From an uncultured Nostoc sp. (GTDB lineage Bacteria; Cyanobacteriota; Cyanobacteriia; Cyanobacteriales; Nostocaceae), in the NCBI RefSeq assembly GCF_937863485.1, contig NZ_CALMFY010000236.1, positions 27,917-91,916 of the forward strand: a stretch of 64,000 bases of DNA, given 5' to 3'. Below are positions 10,589 through 22,106 of this stretch, in pieces. How positions within the stretch are numbered: the stretch's first letter is position 1; every line of letters begins with the position of its first letter. The translations under genes were made by a program, and so were the position numbers. The notes beneath the pieces were generated by a model that saw only the letters and a list, made by a program, of their open reading frames with translations, made no database searches and had not been told where the DNA came from.

Positions 10589-11773
10589 TCACGCCTGACT
10601 TAGGATTCTTATGGCTTCTGGCAAAATTAGCATGGCATCGCCGAATGAATAAAAGCGATACCCTGAAGCGATCGCTTCGTTGTATATATTCAATAACCGT
10701 TGTCTGCCAATTAGCGCACTTACCAACATCAGCAAACTGGAACGCGGCAGGTGAAAATTGGTAATCAGACCATCAACCACCCGCCATTGGTAGCCGGGAT
10801 AAATAAACAAGTCTGTTTTCCCACAAAATGGTTGTAAATTCCCAGATTGAGCCGCCCCTTCTAAAGCTCGTACTGCCGTTGTTCCCACAGCAATAATCCG
10901 ACCGCCATCTGCTTTAGTGGCGCGGATTTGCTCTACTGTGGTGGCGGGGACTTCAATCCATTCTTCATGCATGTGATGGGTAGTTACATCCTCCACTTCC
11001 ACAGGGCGAAATGTGCCGACACCAACGTGCAGCGTTACAAAAGCTTGATTGATTTTGCGATCGCGCAACTTTTGTAATAATTCTGGAGTAAAATGTAGTC
11101 CTGCTGTCGGAGATGCGATCGCTCCTGGCTGTTTGGCATAAACTGTCTGATATTGATCATCAGCTGCTGACGAGGCAGTGATGTACGGTGGTAGCGGTAC
11201 TTCACCAAATACCTCTAACAGTTCCACCAAAGACTTTCCCTCTGGCACATCAAATTGCAACAAACGCCCCCCGGTTGCTGCGTCTGTTTCTAGAACCGTA
11301 GCTGTGAGTTGGGGATTGGGGACTGGGTAGGAATCTTCCCAATCCCCAATTCTTAATCCCTGATCCCTAATGCCCAATTGCCTTGCTTCAAAAATAATCT
11401 TCGCTCCCTGTTTGAAGCTTTTTCCTGGCTTAACTAAAGCTAACCAACAGTTATACTGCCGTTCTTCCAACAGCAAAACTTGGATTTTAGCACCAGTGGA
11501 TTTATGGCCATAAAGCCGCGCTGGAATAACTTTTGTATTGTTCATAACCAACAAATCACCAGAGCCAAGCAGTGCAGGCAAATCATGGAAAATGTGGTGT
11601 AGGGGTGCTGTTTCGGTGGTTGTAGTAAGAGAATTAACCACCAGTAACCGTGAGCTATCTCTAGGAACTGCTGGGTTTTGGGCAATGAGTTCTGGAGGTA
11701 GTTTGTAGTCATAGCCAGCTACCGAGCAATCTAATTCCAAATCTTTTTCTTGTGGGCTAGAGGTGTCTTTCAA
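10589..11773 (-). CDS. queA: S-adenosylmethionine:tRNA ribosyltransferase-isomerase
   Basis: [56 protein letters not shown]. Confidence 0.93.
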   Translation of the reverse strand: MKDTSSPQEKDLELDCSVAGYDYKLPPELIAQNPAVPRDSSRLLVVNSLTTTTETAPLHHIFHDLPALLGSGDLLVMNNTKVIPARLYGHKSTGAKIQVLLLEERQYNCWLALVKPGKSFKQGAKIIFEARQLGIRDQGLRIGDWEDSYPVPNPQLTATVLETDAATGGRLLQFDVPEGKSLVELLEVFGEVPLPPYITASSAADDQYQTVYAKQPGAIASPTAGLHFTPELLQKLRDRKINQAFVTLHVGVGTFRPVEVEDVTTHHMHEEWIEVPATTVEQIRATKADGGRIIAVGTTAVRALEGAAQSGNLQPFCGKTDLFIYPGYQWRVVDGLITNFHLPRSSLLMLVSALIGRQRLLNIYNEAIASGYRFYSFGDAMLILPEAIRILSQA

Positions 11774-12045
11774 ATTGGCTTCAACTAATTTTTGGTTTAT
11801 TTAGTATTTATACTCTCTTAAAAAAGCTGGTTTGAGCTTTCCCTTCTAAAGGAACTTTAAGGCATCTTCGCCCAATTTTCTCGCTAGGCTATAAGATTGA
11901 TACTATTAAGTAACACGGAAAACTTAACATAAAAATTGGGTAAACCTCCCCATCTAAAAACGGGGGATTTTACCCTACCGGGAACAGGTACTGATTGACG
12001 AAGATAGATATGTAGGATTGGCTTTGATCCCAAGCACCAACAAAC

Positions 12046-12435
12046 ATGGAATACTTGTATTATCTGGCAAATGCCAGTCTAACCCTGAGGGTCGTTCAAC
12101 ACCTGCACGCTAGACCCCAGACACCAGTTTCTTTCGTCACCGTAATTCATCAAATTGATGGCTGGGTGGTTAGGATCAAACTCAAAGGTCAAGTCTCGCC
12201 TCAAGAAGATGGCGACTTTCGGGCTTTTCTAAATGAATTAGGAATTAGCTACGAGCCGCCAATGAGGGTACAAATGGCACTTTGGAGTTTGGAAGCGGGA
12301 CAGTGCCCTGTGGACGTGATGCGTCGCTATCAGGTAGCGATCGTCTCTCATGGTAGTCCAGAGAGAGACGAAATCGAAGCTTTCCGGCAACAGTTTGTCC
12401 GGGGCTTGGGCTACTGTCCAGAAACTTTGGCGTGA
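12046..12435 (+). CDS. Hypothetical protein
   Basis: Intact 129-aa ORF with coding-like composition. Confidence 0.55.
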   Translation: MEYLYYLANASLTLRVVQHLHARPQTPVSFVTVIHQIDGWVVRIKLKGQVSPQEDGDFRAFLNELGISYEPPMRVQMALWSLEAGQCPVDVMRRYQVAIVSHGSPERDEIEAFRQQFVRGLGYCPETLA

Positions 12436-12499
12436 TCCGATCTTGGTTGTAACGCCGCTACAAAATTATTGGTAATCAAGATATTTTTTCCATTACCAA

Positions 12500-13057
12500 T
12501 TAACCATTATCAATTGAAGAGTCGAAAGCTGCCAGAATGTATTCTTGCAGCTTAAACTTATATCCGGCTGCTGATGAAGTAGCTAGAGCTTCCTGAGTTG
12601 CTCTAACCCCAGTCAGATTTTTTGATATCCTTTGACAGTAAACAATAGCAACATCAAATCGGCAAGAATAATCTGCCTTCTCAGGGCACTGGGCTAAGAA
12701 TATTCCAGCTGTCCGCCAGATTTTTGCTTGCTTTTGTGGGGTGATTGCGCTTCTTCCCCCTGCATCCCAACTACCTGAACTGCGAGTTTTGACTTCAACA
12801 AATGCCAGCATCGAGTGCTGAGTCCTGAGTTCTCTTACTGCTTTTCTGCTCTCCTGCTCCCCTGCAACGCCAGCTTCCTCTACTCTTGCATCATGTTGGG
12901 CAATAATATCGATTTCTCCCCAGCGGCTAGAAAAGCGGCGATGGAGAATTATCCAACCTGTAGATTGCAACCATTGGGCTACTAGGTCTTCTCCTAATTC
13001 ACCACTATTTGGACAATGCATATAAACTTTAGTATTCTGGGTTATTTGATTACTCAA
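12500..13057 (-). CDS. YraN/UPF0102 family protein
   Basis: GELGEDLVAQWLQSTGWIILHRRFSSRWGEIDIIA...LAFVEVKTRSSGSWDAGG. Confidence 0.88.
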   Translation of the reverse strand: MSNQITQNTKVYMHCPNSGELGEDLVAQWLQSTGWIILHRRFSSRWGEIDIIAQHDARVEEAGVAGEQESRKAVRELRTQHSMLAFVEVKTRSSGSWDAGGRSAITPQKQAKIWRTAGIFLAQCPEKADYSCRFDVAIVYCQRISKNLTGVRATQEALATSSAAGYKFKLQEYILAAFDSSIDNG

Positions 13058-13115
13058 TTCAACAGGAAAATAAGAGTTTCTAGCAGTTAGCCGAAATCAT
13101 ACTCCCATGATGTGC

Positions 13116-13631
13116 TTATTCTTCCCTGAATGGCGTGGCATTCCCAACAGTCAAAATGAAGTCAACATAATTGGGGTAAATATCCATAAAATAGTGATGC
13201 TCGACATATATGCCACCACCGCATTCCAGAAAAGTGATGAATGGCTCATAAGGGTCAGGAAGACCATTTGCAGGGACTGCATCAAATTCCCGTAGACGAC
13301 ACCAAAATAAGTAATTTATTACCCCTAAAGCAACATAGCTTCTGCCACGTACTAGGGGTATCCGCTCGCTATTGCATAACTCCTCCAACCATTGCATTAG
13401 AGGAGATGGGAGTTGCATGTCAGGACGAATCTGGAGAGCAAGATTTTCAAAAATATGCTTCTGTTCGCTGTGCAAAAACTTTGCCCATTGTCTTACCCGC
13501 GACAGAAATTCTAACATCAGTTCTGTAAGTGCTTCGTCTTTCTCCCCCATTCCCAGCGTATCCCACTGAATAGCCTGAAGTCGTGCGAAGGCAATGTTCA
13601 AATCGTCGTATGAACTTGAATTAGTATTCAT
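13116..13631 (-). CDS. Hypothetical protein
   Basis: 171-aa ORF, coding-like composition; antisense ORFs are less plausible. Confidence 0.6.
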   Translation of the reverse strand: MNTNSSSYDDLNIAFARLQAIQWDTLGMGEKDEALTELMLEFLSRVRQWAKFLHSEQKHIFENLALQIRPDMQLPSPLMQWLEELCNSERIPLVRGRSYVALGVINYLFWCRLREFDAVPANGLPDPYEPFITFLECGGGIYVEHHYFMDIYPNYVDFILTVGNATPFREE

Positions 13632-13681
13632 AAAATTTTGAAGGATTTTTGCGCTAACATCTCTGACTCAAGGATAATGAG

Positions 13682-14224
13682 ATGGAGGAGGGTTCGCCAT
13701 TGGCTAAAAATAGCATGAATTCTAAGTTAAGCGCCCGGATTTGGGCAAACATACTCAGCTTATTTCTGTGGGGAATAGTTGGCATCACCGCAACCGTAGG
13801 TTTTGCTCCAACAGCTTTGGCACTCGAATATAATAAAGAAATTTTGGTCGATACTGATTTCTCCGGACGTGATTTAACAGACTCCAGCTTTACCAAAGCT
13901 AATCTCCGTCAGAGCAACTTCAGCCACGCTAATTTGCACGGTGTCAGTTTCTTTGCAGCAAATTTGGAGTCTGCTAATTTGGAGGGTTCTGACTTGACAA
14001 ATGCCACTTTAGACTCAGCTCGTTTAGTCAGAGCAAATTTGACAAATGCACTGTTGCAGGGCGCGTTTGCTGCTAACGCCAGATTTGATGGTGCAATCAT
14101 TGACGGGGCAGATTTTACTGATGCACTGCTGCGTTCCGATGAGCAAAAAAAATTGTGCAAACTTGCCAAAGGAACTAATCCCATTACAGGACGAGATACG
14201 CGTGACACGTTGTTTTGTCCTTAG
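13682..14224 (+). CDS. Secreted pentapeptide-repeat protein
   Basis: N-terminal hydrophobic segment then A(N/D)LXX repeats (TKANLRQSNFSHANLHGVSFFAANLESANLEGSDL). Confidence 0.85.
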   Translation: MEEGSPLAKNSMNSKLSARIWANILSLFLWGIVGITATVGFAPTALALEYNKEILVDTDFSGRDLTDSSFTKANLRQSNFSHANLHGVSFFAANLESANLEGSDLTNATLDSARLVRANLTNALLQGAFAANARFDGAIIDGADFTDALLRSDEQKKLCKLAKGTNPITGRDTRDTLFCP

Positions 14225-14617
14225 TATTTTCTACCTGTACATTTGGTAGGGGCATTGGGCATTGGTTATTTCCCCTCTGTTCCTCTGCTCCCCCTACTTA
14301 TAATAATAGTGATATATCTTTATGCATCTTGGGCGATTGCACTGCCATTACTCAATAAAATAGCGATCGCTCCCACTATGCCGCCTATTTTAAAAGACAT
14401 ACACTTTCAAAATATAAGATTTATAGGACTTACGCACTGTTCCACGTCAGGCGACTTCTTGGCTACTGAGCGTAGGGTGGGACATAAATAAATCCCCTGT
14501 TTAAGCTGCTAGATTCTTCACTTCATTGTAGAGCAGAGGCTACAGAGGTTAGAGAGCAATGCTTGATTCTGTATGGAGGTAGGAGAGCGATCGCCTCAAA
14601 GTAGCATAGCAAATGGT

Positions 14618-14638
14618 AAAAAAGCTTGAACAAAGACT
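14618..14638. repeat. Short direct repeat upstream of the PARIS-like locus
   Basis: AAAAAGCTTGAACAAAGACT; near-identical copy at 17294-17313. Confidence 0.5.
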
Positions 14639-14915
14639 AAAGTAATGAAATTTTAGCGCGGCATTCCTTACCAATGATCGCCACAGTCCAGCGATATCAA
14701 AGGTTTTGAGAGCCTTTTCTTATTCGGACAACAACGCCTTAAGTTACTGTTGAAGCAGAAAATAGGACTGGGTAACGAGTTTTCAGCAGAGCATTACGCT
14801 GAGTAAGCAGTTATTGACTATGCTTAAGAAGCTGTTTACCGTCAAAAGACTCATTAATAATCTACTTGAGTTACTTTTCGGTTATCTTAATCATTAGCTA
14901 CTGGAACTTGTAGTT

Positions 14916-16286
14916 ATGTTGCTAGGCGATCATTTGAATTCAACTAAGCTAAAATCATTTTCGATTAATGGCTTGTTTGGTTTTAAGAATGTAAAAATTC
15001 CTTTTGAGAAGGAAGCCGTTATTCTGATTGCAGAAAATGGTTCCGGTAAAACTACTATTTTAAATGCCTTATACTACTCAATCTCTTGCAATTTCCACAA
15101 GTTAAGCGCCATAGATTTTGACTCAGTAGTTCTTGAGTTTGAATCTGGAGTCAGTGTCGATATCAAAAAAAGTGATTTAAAATCATATAATCAAGATGAT
15201 ATTTTTCAATTCATTTCTTTGCTCAGACCGTATTTACCTAGCCGAGAAATAGATAGATTTAAAATGGAAATTAAAAAAGGTTCATCGTCTGAACTCGTTC
15301 GCAGAGATTTGTTTAAACTGATAGCTAAATATGGCTTACCCTCCAGATATATGGAAATAGCAGAAGAAATTAGTTTGAGGCTTAGAAGTGATAAAGAAGG
15401 AGATCAAAAAAGTAAAATAGATAGAAATATAAAAACTATTCAAAAAAATCTAAATGAATCTATTCTATATTTTCCAACATATAGGAGGATCGAAGAAGAT
15501 ATAAAAAACTTGGGGTATGAAGAAGATAAATTTGAACGCCTGAACTTTAGTGAGGGGGAAGGTAAGCTTATTCAATTCGGAATGAATGATGTCATTAGCA
15601 AGTTTGATGAGATAAAAAAAGCTATTAAAGACTCAGCACTTAATCTCTTTTCAAAAGTTACGGGTGAAATTTTAACTCAGTTTGTTGAGGGTATTGAAAT
15701 TAATCAAGAAATGAGAGACAGCATTAAGCCTGACACGTTGAATATAGTTTTAAGTCGTGTTGGCGAAAAAAATATATCAAAATCTGATAGAGAAAGAATT
15801 GAAAAGCTAGTAAGTTCAGGAGAAATAAATTCTCCTCAATATGATCAGCTCGTCTATTTTTTATCAAAATTAGTTGGTTTGTATGAACAGCAAAAAGAAA
15901 AAGATGAGTCCATAAACCAATTGGCCACAATCTGCAACGAGTATTTAAATAAAAAACGTATTATTTATGATGAAGCTAATGTAGATATATCTATAGTCCA
16001 AACCAGAAATAGCAGCCCGATTGAGATTAGAAATCTTTCATCTGGAGAAAAGCAAATCATCTCCCTCTTTTCCAAGATTTATTTGGAGTCCTCTGAGGAC
16101 TTTATTTTACTGTTTGATGAGCCAGAATTATCACTATCTATTGAATGGCAAAAGCTTTTACTTCCGGATATTTTGAAGTCAGGGAAATGTAGGCTACTTT
16201 TAGCAGTCACTCATTCCCCGTTTATCTTTGATAACGAGTTAGATTTGAATGCCAATGATCTAGATATTTTTGTGCGAGAGGAATGA
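14916..16286 (+). CDS. ariA: AAA/ABC-type ATPase of a PARIS-like defence system (AriA-like)
   Basis: Walker A ILIAENGSGKTTILNAL; signature LSSGEKQIISLF; Walker B FILLFDEPELSLS; 456 aa, directly followed by DUF4435. Confidence 0.75.
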   Translation: MLLGDHLNSTKLKSFSINGLFGFKNVKIPFEKEAVILIAENGSGKTTILNALYYSISCNFHKLSAIDFDSVVLEFESGVSVDIKKSDLKSYNQDDIFQFISLLRPYLPSREIDRFKMEIKKGSSSELVRRDLFKLIAKYGLPSRYMEIAEEISLRLRSDKEGDQKSKIDRNIKTIQKNLNESILYFPTYRRIEEDIKNLGYEEDKFERLNFSEGEGKLIQFGMNDVISKFDEIKKAIKDSALNLFSKVTGEILTQFVEGIEINQEMRDSIKPDTLNIVLSRVGEKNISKSDRERIEKLVSSGEINSPQYDQLVYFLSKLVGLYEQQKEKDESINQLATICNEYLNKKRIIYDEANVDISIVQTRNSSPIEIRNLSSGEKQIISLFSKIYLESSEDFILLFDEPELSLSIEWQKLLLPDILKSGKCRLLLAVTHSPFIFDNELDLNANDLDIFVREE

Positions 16287-17192
16287 AGGTCAGTAGACAA
16301 TTTAAGAGCTTCCCGTGGTAAACCTGTCGTCATTTTCACTGAATTTACTAGACTTTACAAGCAGTATGAGTCTGCACTTTATTGCTTCTTTGAGGGAGAA
16401 GACAGTAAGTATTATGGGATTAGAATAAAGAACATCACAAGACCTGAGAAAGATATTTACCTTAGCTGCAATGGTAAGGAGGGTGTTTTAGGTATTCACA
16501 GAATGCTCTCATCCCGTAAGCATTATGCAAATGTTAAAGCGGCTTATTTTGTAGATAAAGATTTTGATATATCAATCAAAGAGACGAGTTTGAGTAGGAT
16601 ATATGAAACACCTTGTTATTCAGTAGAAAACTTCTATACATCGGTTCAATGCTTTTCTGAAATTTTGAGAAGTGAATTTAAGCTAACCGAGTCAGATGAA
16701 AACTTTCAAAGATGCATTTCTCTTTATACTAAACTACAAGAAGACTTTCATAACGCAGTTGAATTGCTAAATGCTTGGATAGCTTGTCAAAGAGATCAGT
16801 CTAGTGAGCTAAACATTTCGGGGCTTAGTGTGTTGCGCTTTGTGAATATTGACTTAGATCAAATCACAGTAAAATATACAATTGATGATTTATATGAGAG
16901 GTTTACGAATGTACCTATTATTCCTCAGCAGAAACTAGATATTAAGATATCTGAGCTACAATCCAATATTCGACAAAAGAGTTTTAGAGGTAAGTTTGAA
17001 ATTGAGTTTTTATTTTATTTTCTTCAAAAACTTATGAAGGAAGCTAATGAGGGCAATTATCCATATTTCACTCGAAAGGTGAAAGTTGTACTATCTTTAT
17101 CAAAAAGGACGATAATTTCTGATTTGTCTCAATACGCTGATACATCAACCTGTCTCTATAGCTATCTTGAGTCTTTTCAAGTTGCCTGTTGA
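16283..17192 (+). pseudogene. ariB: DUF4435 / TOPRIM-like protein of a PARIS-like system (AriB-like); 5' end frameshifted or noncanonical start
   Basis: SVDNLRASRGKPVVIFTEFTRLYKQYESALYCFFEGEDSKYYGIRIKN...VKAAYFVDKDFDIS; no ATG/GTG/TTG in this frame until 16503. Confidence 0.65.
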
Positions 17193-17293
17193 AACGTTAA
17201 CTGCTCGTGTTACTCTACTACATTCATTTTGAAATCAGGAGAGTAAAGCACATTTGTACGAAGTATAGACGGCATAATCCTCTTGTGTCAGTC

Positions 17294-17441
17294 AAAAAGC
17301 TTAAACAAAGACTTATCACAACATTGAGCAGGAACTAGCTAAAAAATAGCTATTTCTTTGTTGATCAGATAGATATCAATCTCTGTCAGGAATGCTTGAA
17401 CAAAGACTTATCACAACATTGAGCAGTAACTAGCTAAAAAA
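17294..17441. repeat. Two near-identical ~48-bp direct repeats, 95 bp apart
   Basis: GCTTRAACAAAGACTTATCACAACATTGAGCAGKAACTAGCTAAAAAA at 17299-17346 and 17394-17441. Confidence 0.8.
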
Positions 17442-17522
17442 GAGCGTTGGCGCTAGCCTTGTCGTCAGACATCGCACTCCACCAAATACAATAAGGGCAC
17501 AACACTAGTTGTACCTCCAAAT

Positions 17523-19319
17523 TTATTTAACACTCATAAACCACTCAGTAATTCCCTGAGCGATCGCCTGAGCTATCTTTTTCTGTTCCTCTGGGTTCAC
17601 CACCTGCTCAAATTCATCGGGATTGCTCATAAAACCCAATTCCAGCAACACTGATGGCGCAGCCGTTGGACGTGTCAGCGCCAGGTTATCCCAAAACACA
17701 CCATAGTCAGGTCTGCCGAGTTTTTTGATTACATAGTTATGTAAAAACATTGCGAGATTGTGGGCTTGGGGTTGATACCAAAAAGCGGCAAATCCCTTGG
17801 TTTTTTCGGCATCGCCATCATCGGGTAGTGAATTGTGATGTATAGAAAGAGCAATGCATGGTTCTTCTTGACTGATAATTGCCTGACGTTCTGCTAGGGA
17901 AACCTCCTTATCATCCTCCCGCGTCATTACCACCGTTGCTCCTTCCTTCACCAACTCGTCGCGCAGCAACTTGGATACCACCAAATTCACATCTTTTTCT
18001 AAATATCCAGTTGGGCCACTGGCACCAGATTCTTTACCGCCATGCCCTGGATCGAGTACAATCTTGAAATTAGCTAAAGGCTTTCGTCTTGTGTTCCCAA
18101 TTTTAGGCGGATGACGCAAAGCCAAAACCAGGGTTGTACCGTCGTATCTTAGCTTATATCCCCACTGTTGAGCTTTTTTGAGGTTAAAGGTGTATTTTAC
18201 TTGCTCTGGAGCCACCTGTTGCCAGTCTAGGCGAGAAATTAGGGGGTCATCATCCAGGCGAATTATGTCCGTTTGGGCAGTAGTATTGTAGAGAGTGAGA
18301 GCGAGAGCTTGCTCACTTTGTTGTACGCTCACAGGTACGGGAACTTGCAAGGGGAAAACTATCTCTGTCGCACCAGGGAGTTGACGGTATCCGACACTGC
18401 GAATTATTGTCTGTGGCGGAATGGCACCAGGTAGAATGCGGGTTTCTTGACTATTAATCCAAGCGCCGTAGTCTAGGCGCAACCATTCACCTTCCCTACC
18501 TGTTACTGTTGCGCGTGTGCCTTTGGGCAGTGGTGTGAGTCGAGAATAATCGCTACTTGGGCCAGTCCGAGCAACGCCTGAATCTACTATCACCTCAGAA
18601 ACTGGCAACTGTGCTCTTGAGAGGATTTGAATTTTACCAGATCCTGGTTGAGTTATCGTCTTGCCATTGAGCGTCAGTTGAAACTGAGGTTGTCCCAGAT
18701 CGGCGGCTGTTGCCACTGTGGTGCAACCTTTATAATTGCCTACGCTAGACTGGGCATGAGGCTGATTTTGCCCTGTCAAAGCTGCCAAATTACTTGGTAG
18801 TTGTCCCTGTTGAGGTTGGGGTGAAAGGGCAATAGTTTGATTAGCCAGGTTGACAGATACATTGGCATTGGGGGGTGCGATCGCGCTAAAACAAATTAGT
18901 TCTCCTGGTAATCTGGCAATGTCAGATGCAGGAGTCAGGGAATCTTTAGCAAAGGCTAACCCCTGTGGTAGCTCAGGGCCAGCGGTAAGTCTTGTTACCT
19001 TAATCTGGAGTTCTTGATTGTGGTGACGTACAGTAAAAAGATTCTCCCCCAACTGCAAGGGGAAACTAGGGGAAAAATGACCAGCCTTGCTGCGGGTAAT
19101 TGGCTTACTATTGATCAAAACCTGACCATCTGGTGGTGCAGTGCCCAGAAAAAAGATTTTTTGGGCACTTGTCTGGTAGTTTGTTTGGGGAAAAACGACT
19201 ATAAGAGATGGCTCTGCCAATGCTATTGAGGAGGTGAGAATACAGCCTAATATTACTAATCCTAGAAAGTTTTTCACAGGAAAATCATAGAAAACTACAC
19301 CACAACAACTGTGGCACAA
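17523..19319 (-). CDS. N-acetylmuramoyl-L-alanine amidase with AMIN and SH3-like domains
   Basis: IVLDPGHGGKESGASGPTGYLEKDVNL; LSIHHNS; VLLELGFMSNPDE. Confidence 0.9.
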   Translation of the reverse strand: MCHSCCGVVFYDFPVKNFLGLVILGCILTSSIALAEPSLIVVFPQTNYQTSAQKIFFLGTAPPDGQVLINSKPITRSKAGHFSPSFPLQLGENLFTVRHHNQELQIKVTRLTAGPELPQGLAFAKDSLTPASDIARLPGELICFSAIAPPNANVSVNLANQTIALSPQPQQGQLPSNLAALTGQNQPHAQSSVGNYKGCTTVATAADLGQPQFQLTLNGKTITQPGSGKIQILSRAQLPVSEVIVDSGVARTGPSSDYSRLTPLPKGTRATVTGREGEWLRLDYGAWINSQETRILPGAIPPQTIIRSVGYRQLPGATEIVFPLQVPVPVSVQQSEQALALTLYNTTAQTDIIRLDDDPLISRLDWQQVAPEQVKYTFNLKKAQQWGYKLRYDGTTLVLALRHPPKIGNTRRKPLANFKIVLDPGHGGKESGASGPTGYLEKDVNLVVSKLLRDELVKEGATVVMTREDDKEVSLAERQAIISQEEPCIALSIHHNSLPDDGDAEKTKGFAAFWYQPQAHNLAMFLHNYVIKKLGRPDYGVFWDNLALTRPTAAPSVLLELGFMSNPDEFEQVVNPEEQKKIAQAIAQGITEWFMSVK

Positions 19320-19338
19320 TGACGGGATGTATTTTTAG

Positions 19339-21000
<1,662 letters not shown>

Positions 21001-21125
21001 AAATTCATAATTCATAATTATTTTTTTTAATTTTGAATTCGTGCATAGCAAGATTAACTTAAGGCTTCAATAGACTTGGACATACAGGGTGCATCATTCG
21101 TAAATTTCGGACTTGAGGAGATGTT

Positions 21126-21548
21126 GTGGCGTACTGGATGAGAATCCTTTACGAGAGGAAAGAATATGTAGTGAATTTTGAGCGTGTCCATGCTTTTTGT
21201 TATGAACTGAATGGCAGGGTTACTTTTTGGTTACCCGATAGTGCAATTCCAGTAGTAATTAACCCGCAAAGTAACTTGGAAGATTATCAAAAGATTCTTG
21301 ATTATTTACAATGTGTGACGGCGTTGGAATTAGATCATACCCACTGGGTGAAAATTATTTACGAAAAAAACGAATATGTAATTAATCTCAACTGCATCAG
21401 TTCCTTTTGTCATGAACCAAACGGCAGGATAACTTTTTGGTTGCCAGATGGCACTATCCCTATCATCATCAACCCTGTGAGTAATCCGGAATCTTATGAA
21501 AAAGTCGTGAAATACGTTAAGAAAGCAACAGGATATTCTTTGTCTTAG
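21126..21548 (+). CDS. Hypothetical protein with internal tandem duplication
   Basis: Two ~65-aa halves with shared pattern YE(R/K)xEYV(V/I)N...GR(V/I)TFWLPD(S/G)(A/T)IP(V/I)(V/I)IN. Confidence 0.65.
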   Translation: MAYWMRILYERKEYVVNFERVHAFCYELNGRVTFWLPDSAIPVVINPQSNLEDYQKILDYLQCVTALELDHTHWVKIIYEKNEYVINLNCISSFCHEPNGRITFWLPDGTIPIIINPVSNPESYEKVVKYVKKATGYSLS

Positions 21549-22106
21549 TATTAATTAGTAAGGTCTGCCCAACTTTTTGTTACTGCTGGGATCTGTTTAC
21601 TCTTATGTGTCGTGGGTTATCGTATTTTGATCAGTACTGGAATTACTAAGTGGCATTTGGCTATAACCTTGAGATTGGGTTAACTTTTGATCAGGCTATG
21701 GTTCACAATTTGGTCATTTCGGAGGTAAAGGCACACTTAGAGAATAGGGTTTCAGGGCAACGCCTACGCCAAAAGCCTATAAAGGATCAATGTTAATACT
21801 TAATAATATAAATGATTTTGCGTAAGAGTTATTGAAGTATTCAAATATTACATTTTGAAGCGTGAAATGTGGATTTTACAGTTGATTTTGATTTCGTCTG
21901 AATACGCAAGGGTTTAATCTCAAGCATAGACAAGAGATTTGAGTTACTTCAAGGAAAATACAACGTAGAGAAGAATATCGAAACTCCTGTGATTTTTGAT
22001 AAAATGCCGACAGTTTTGGAGATCGGTTGAGACGGTAGTTTGAAGGCTATCTGCTGGTGTTCGGGATCAAGCTGAATGACAGAGTTTTTCTTAAAAAAGA
22101 GGAGAT

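Noticed and set aside
13909-14208. Antisense 99-aa ORF over the pentapeptide-repeat gene
   Set aside because: Mirror of the repetitive sense coding sequence; sense strand has clear family motifs.
16503-17192. 229-aa ORF taken as the complete DUF4435 gene
   Set aside because: Coding similarity clearly extends upstream to 16287; the ATG at 16503 is internal.
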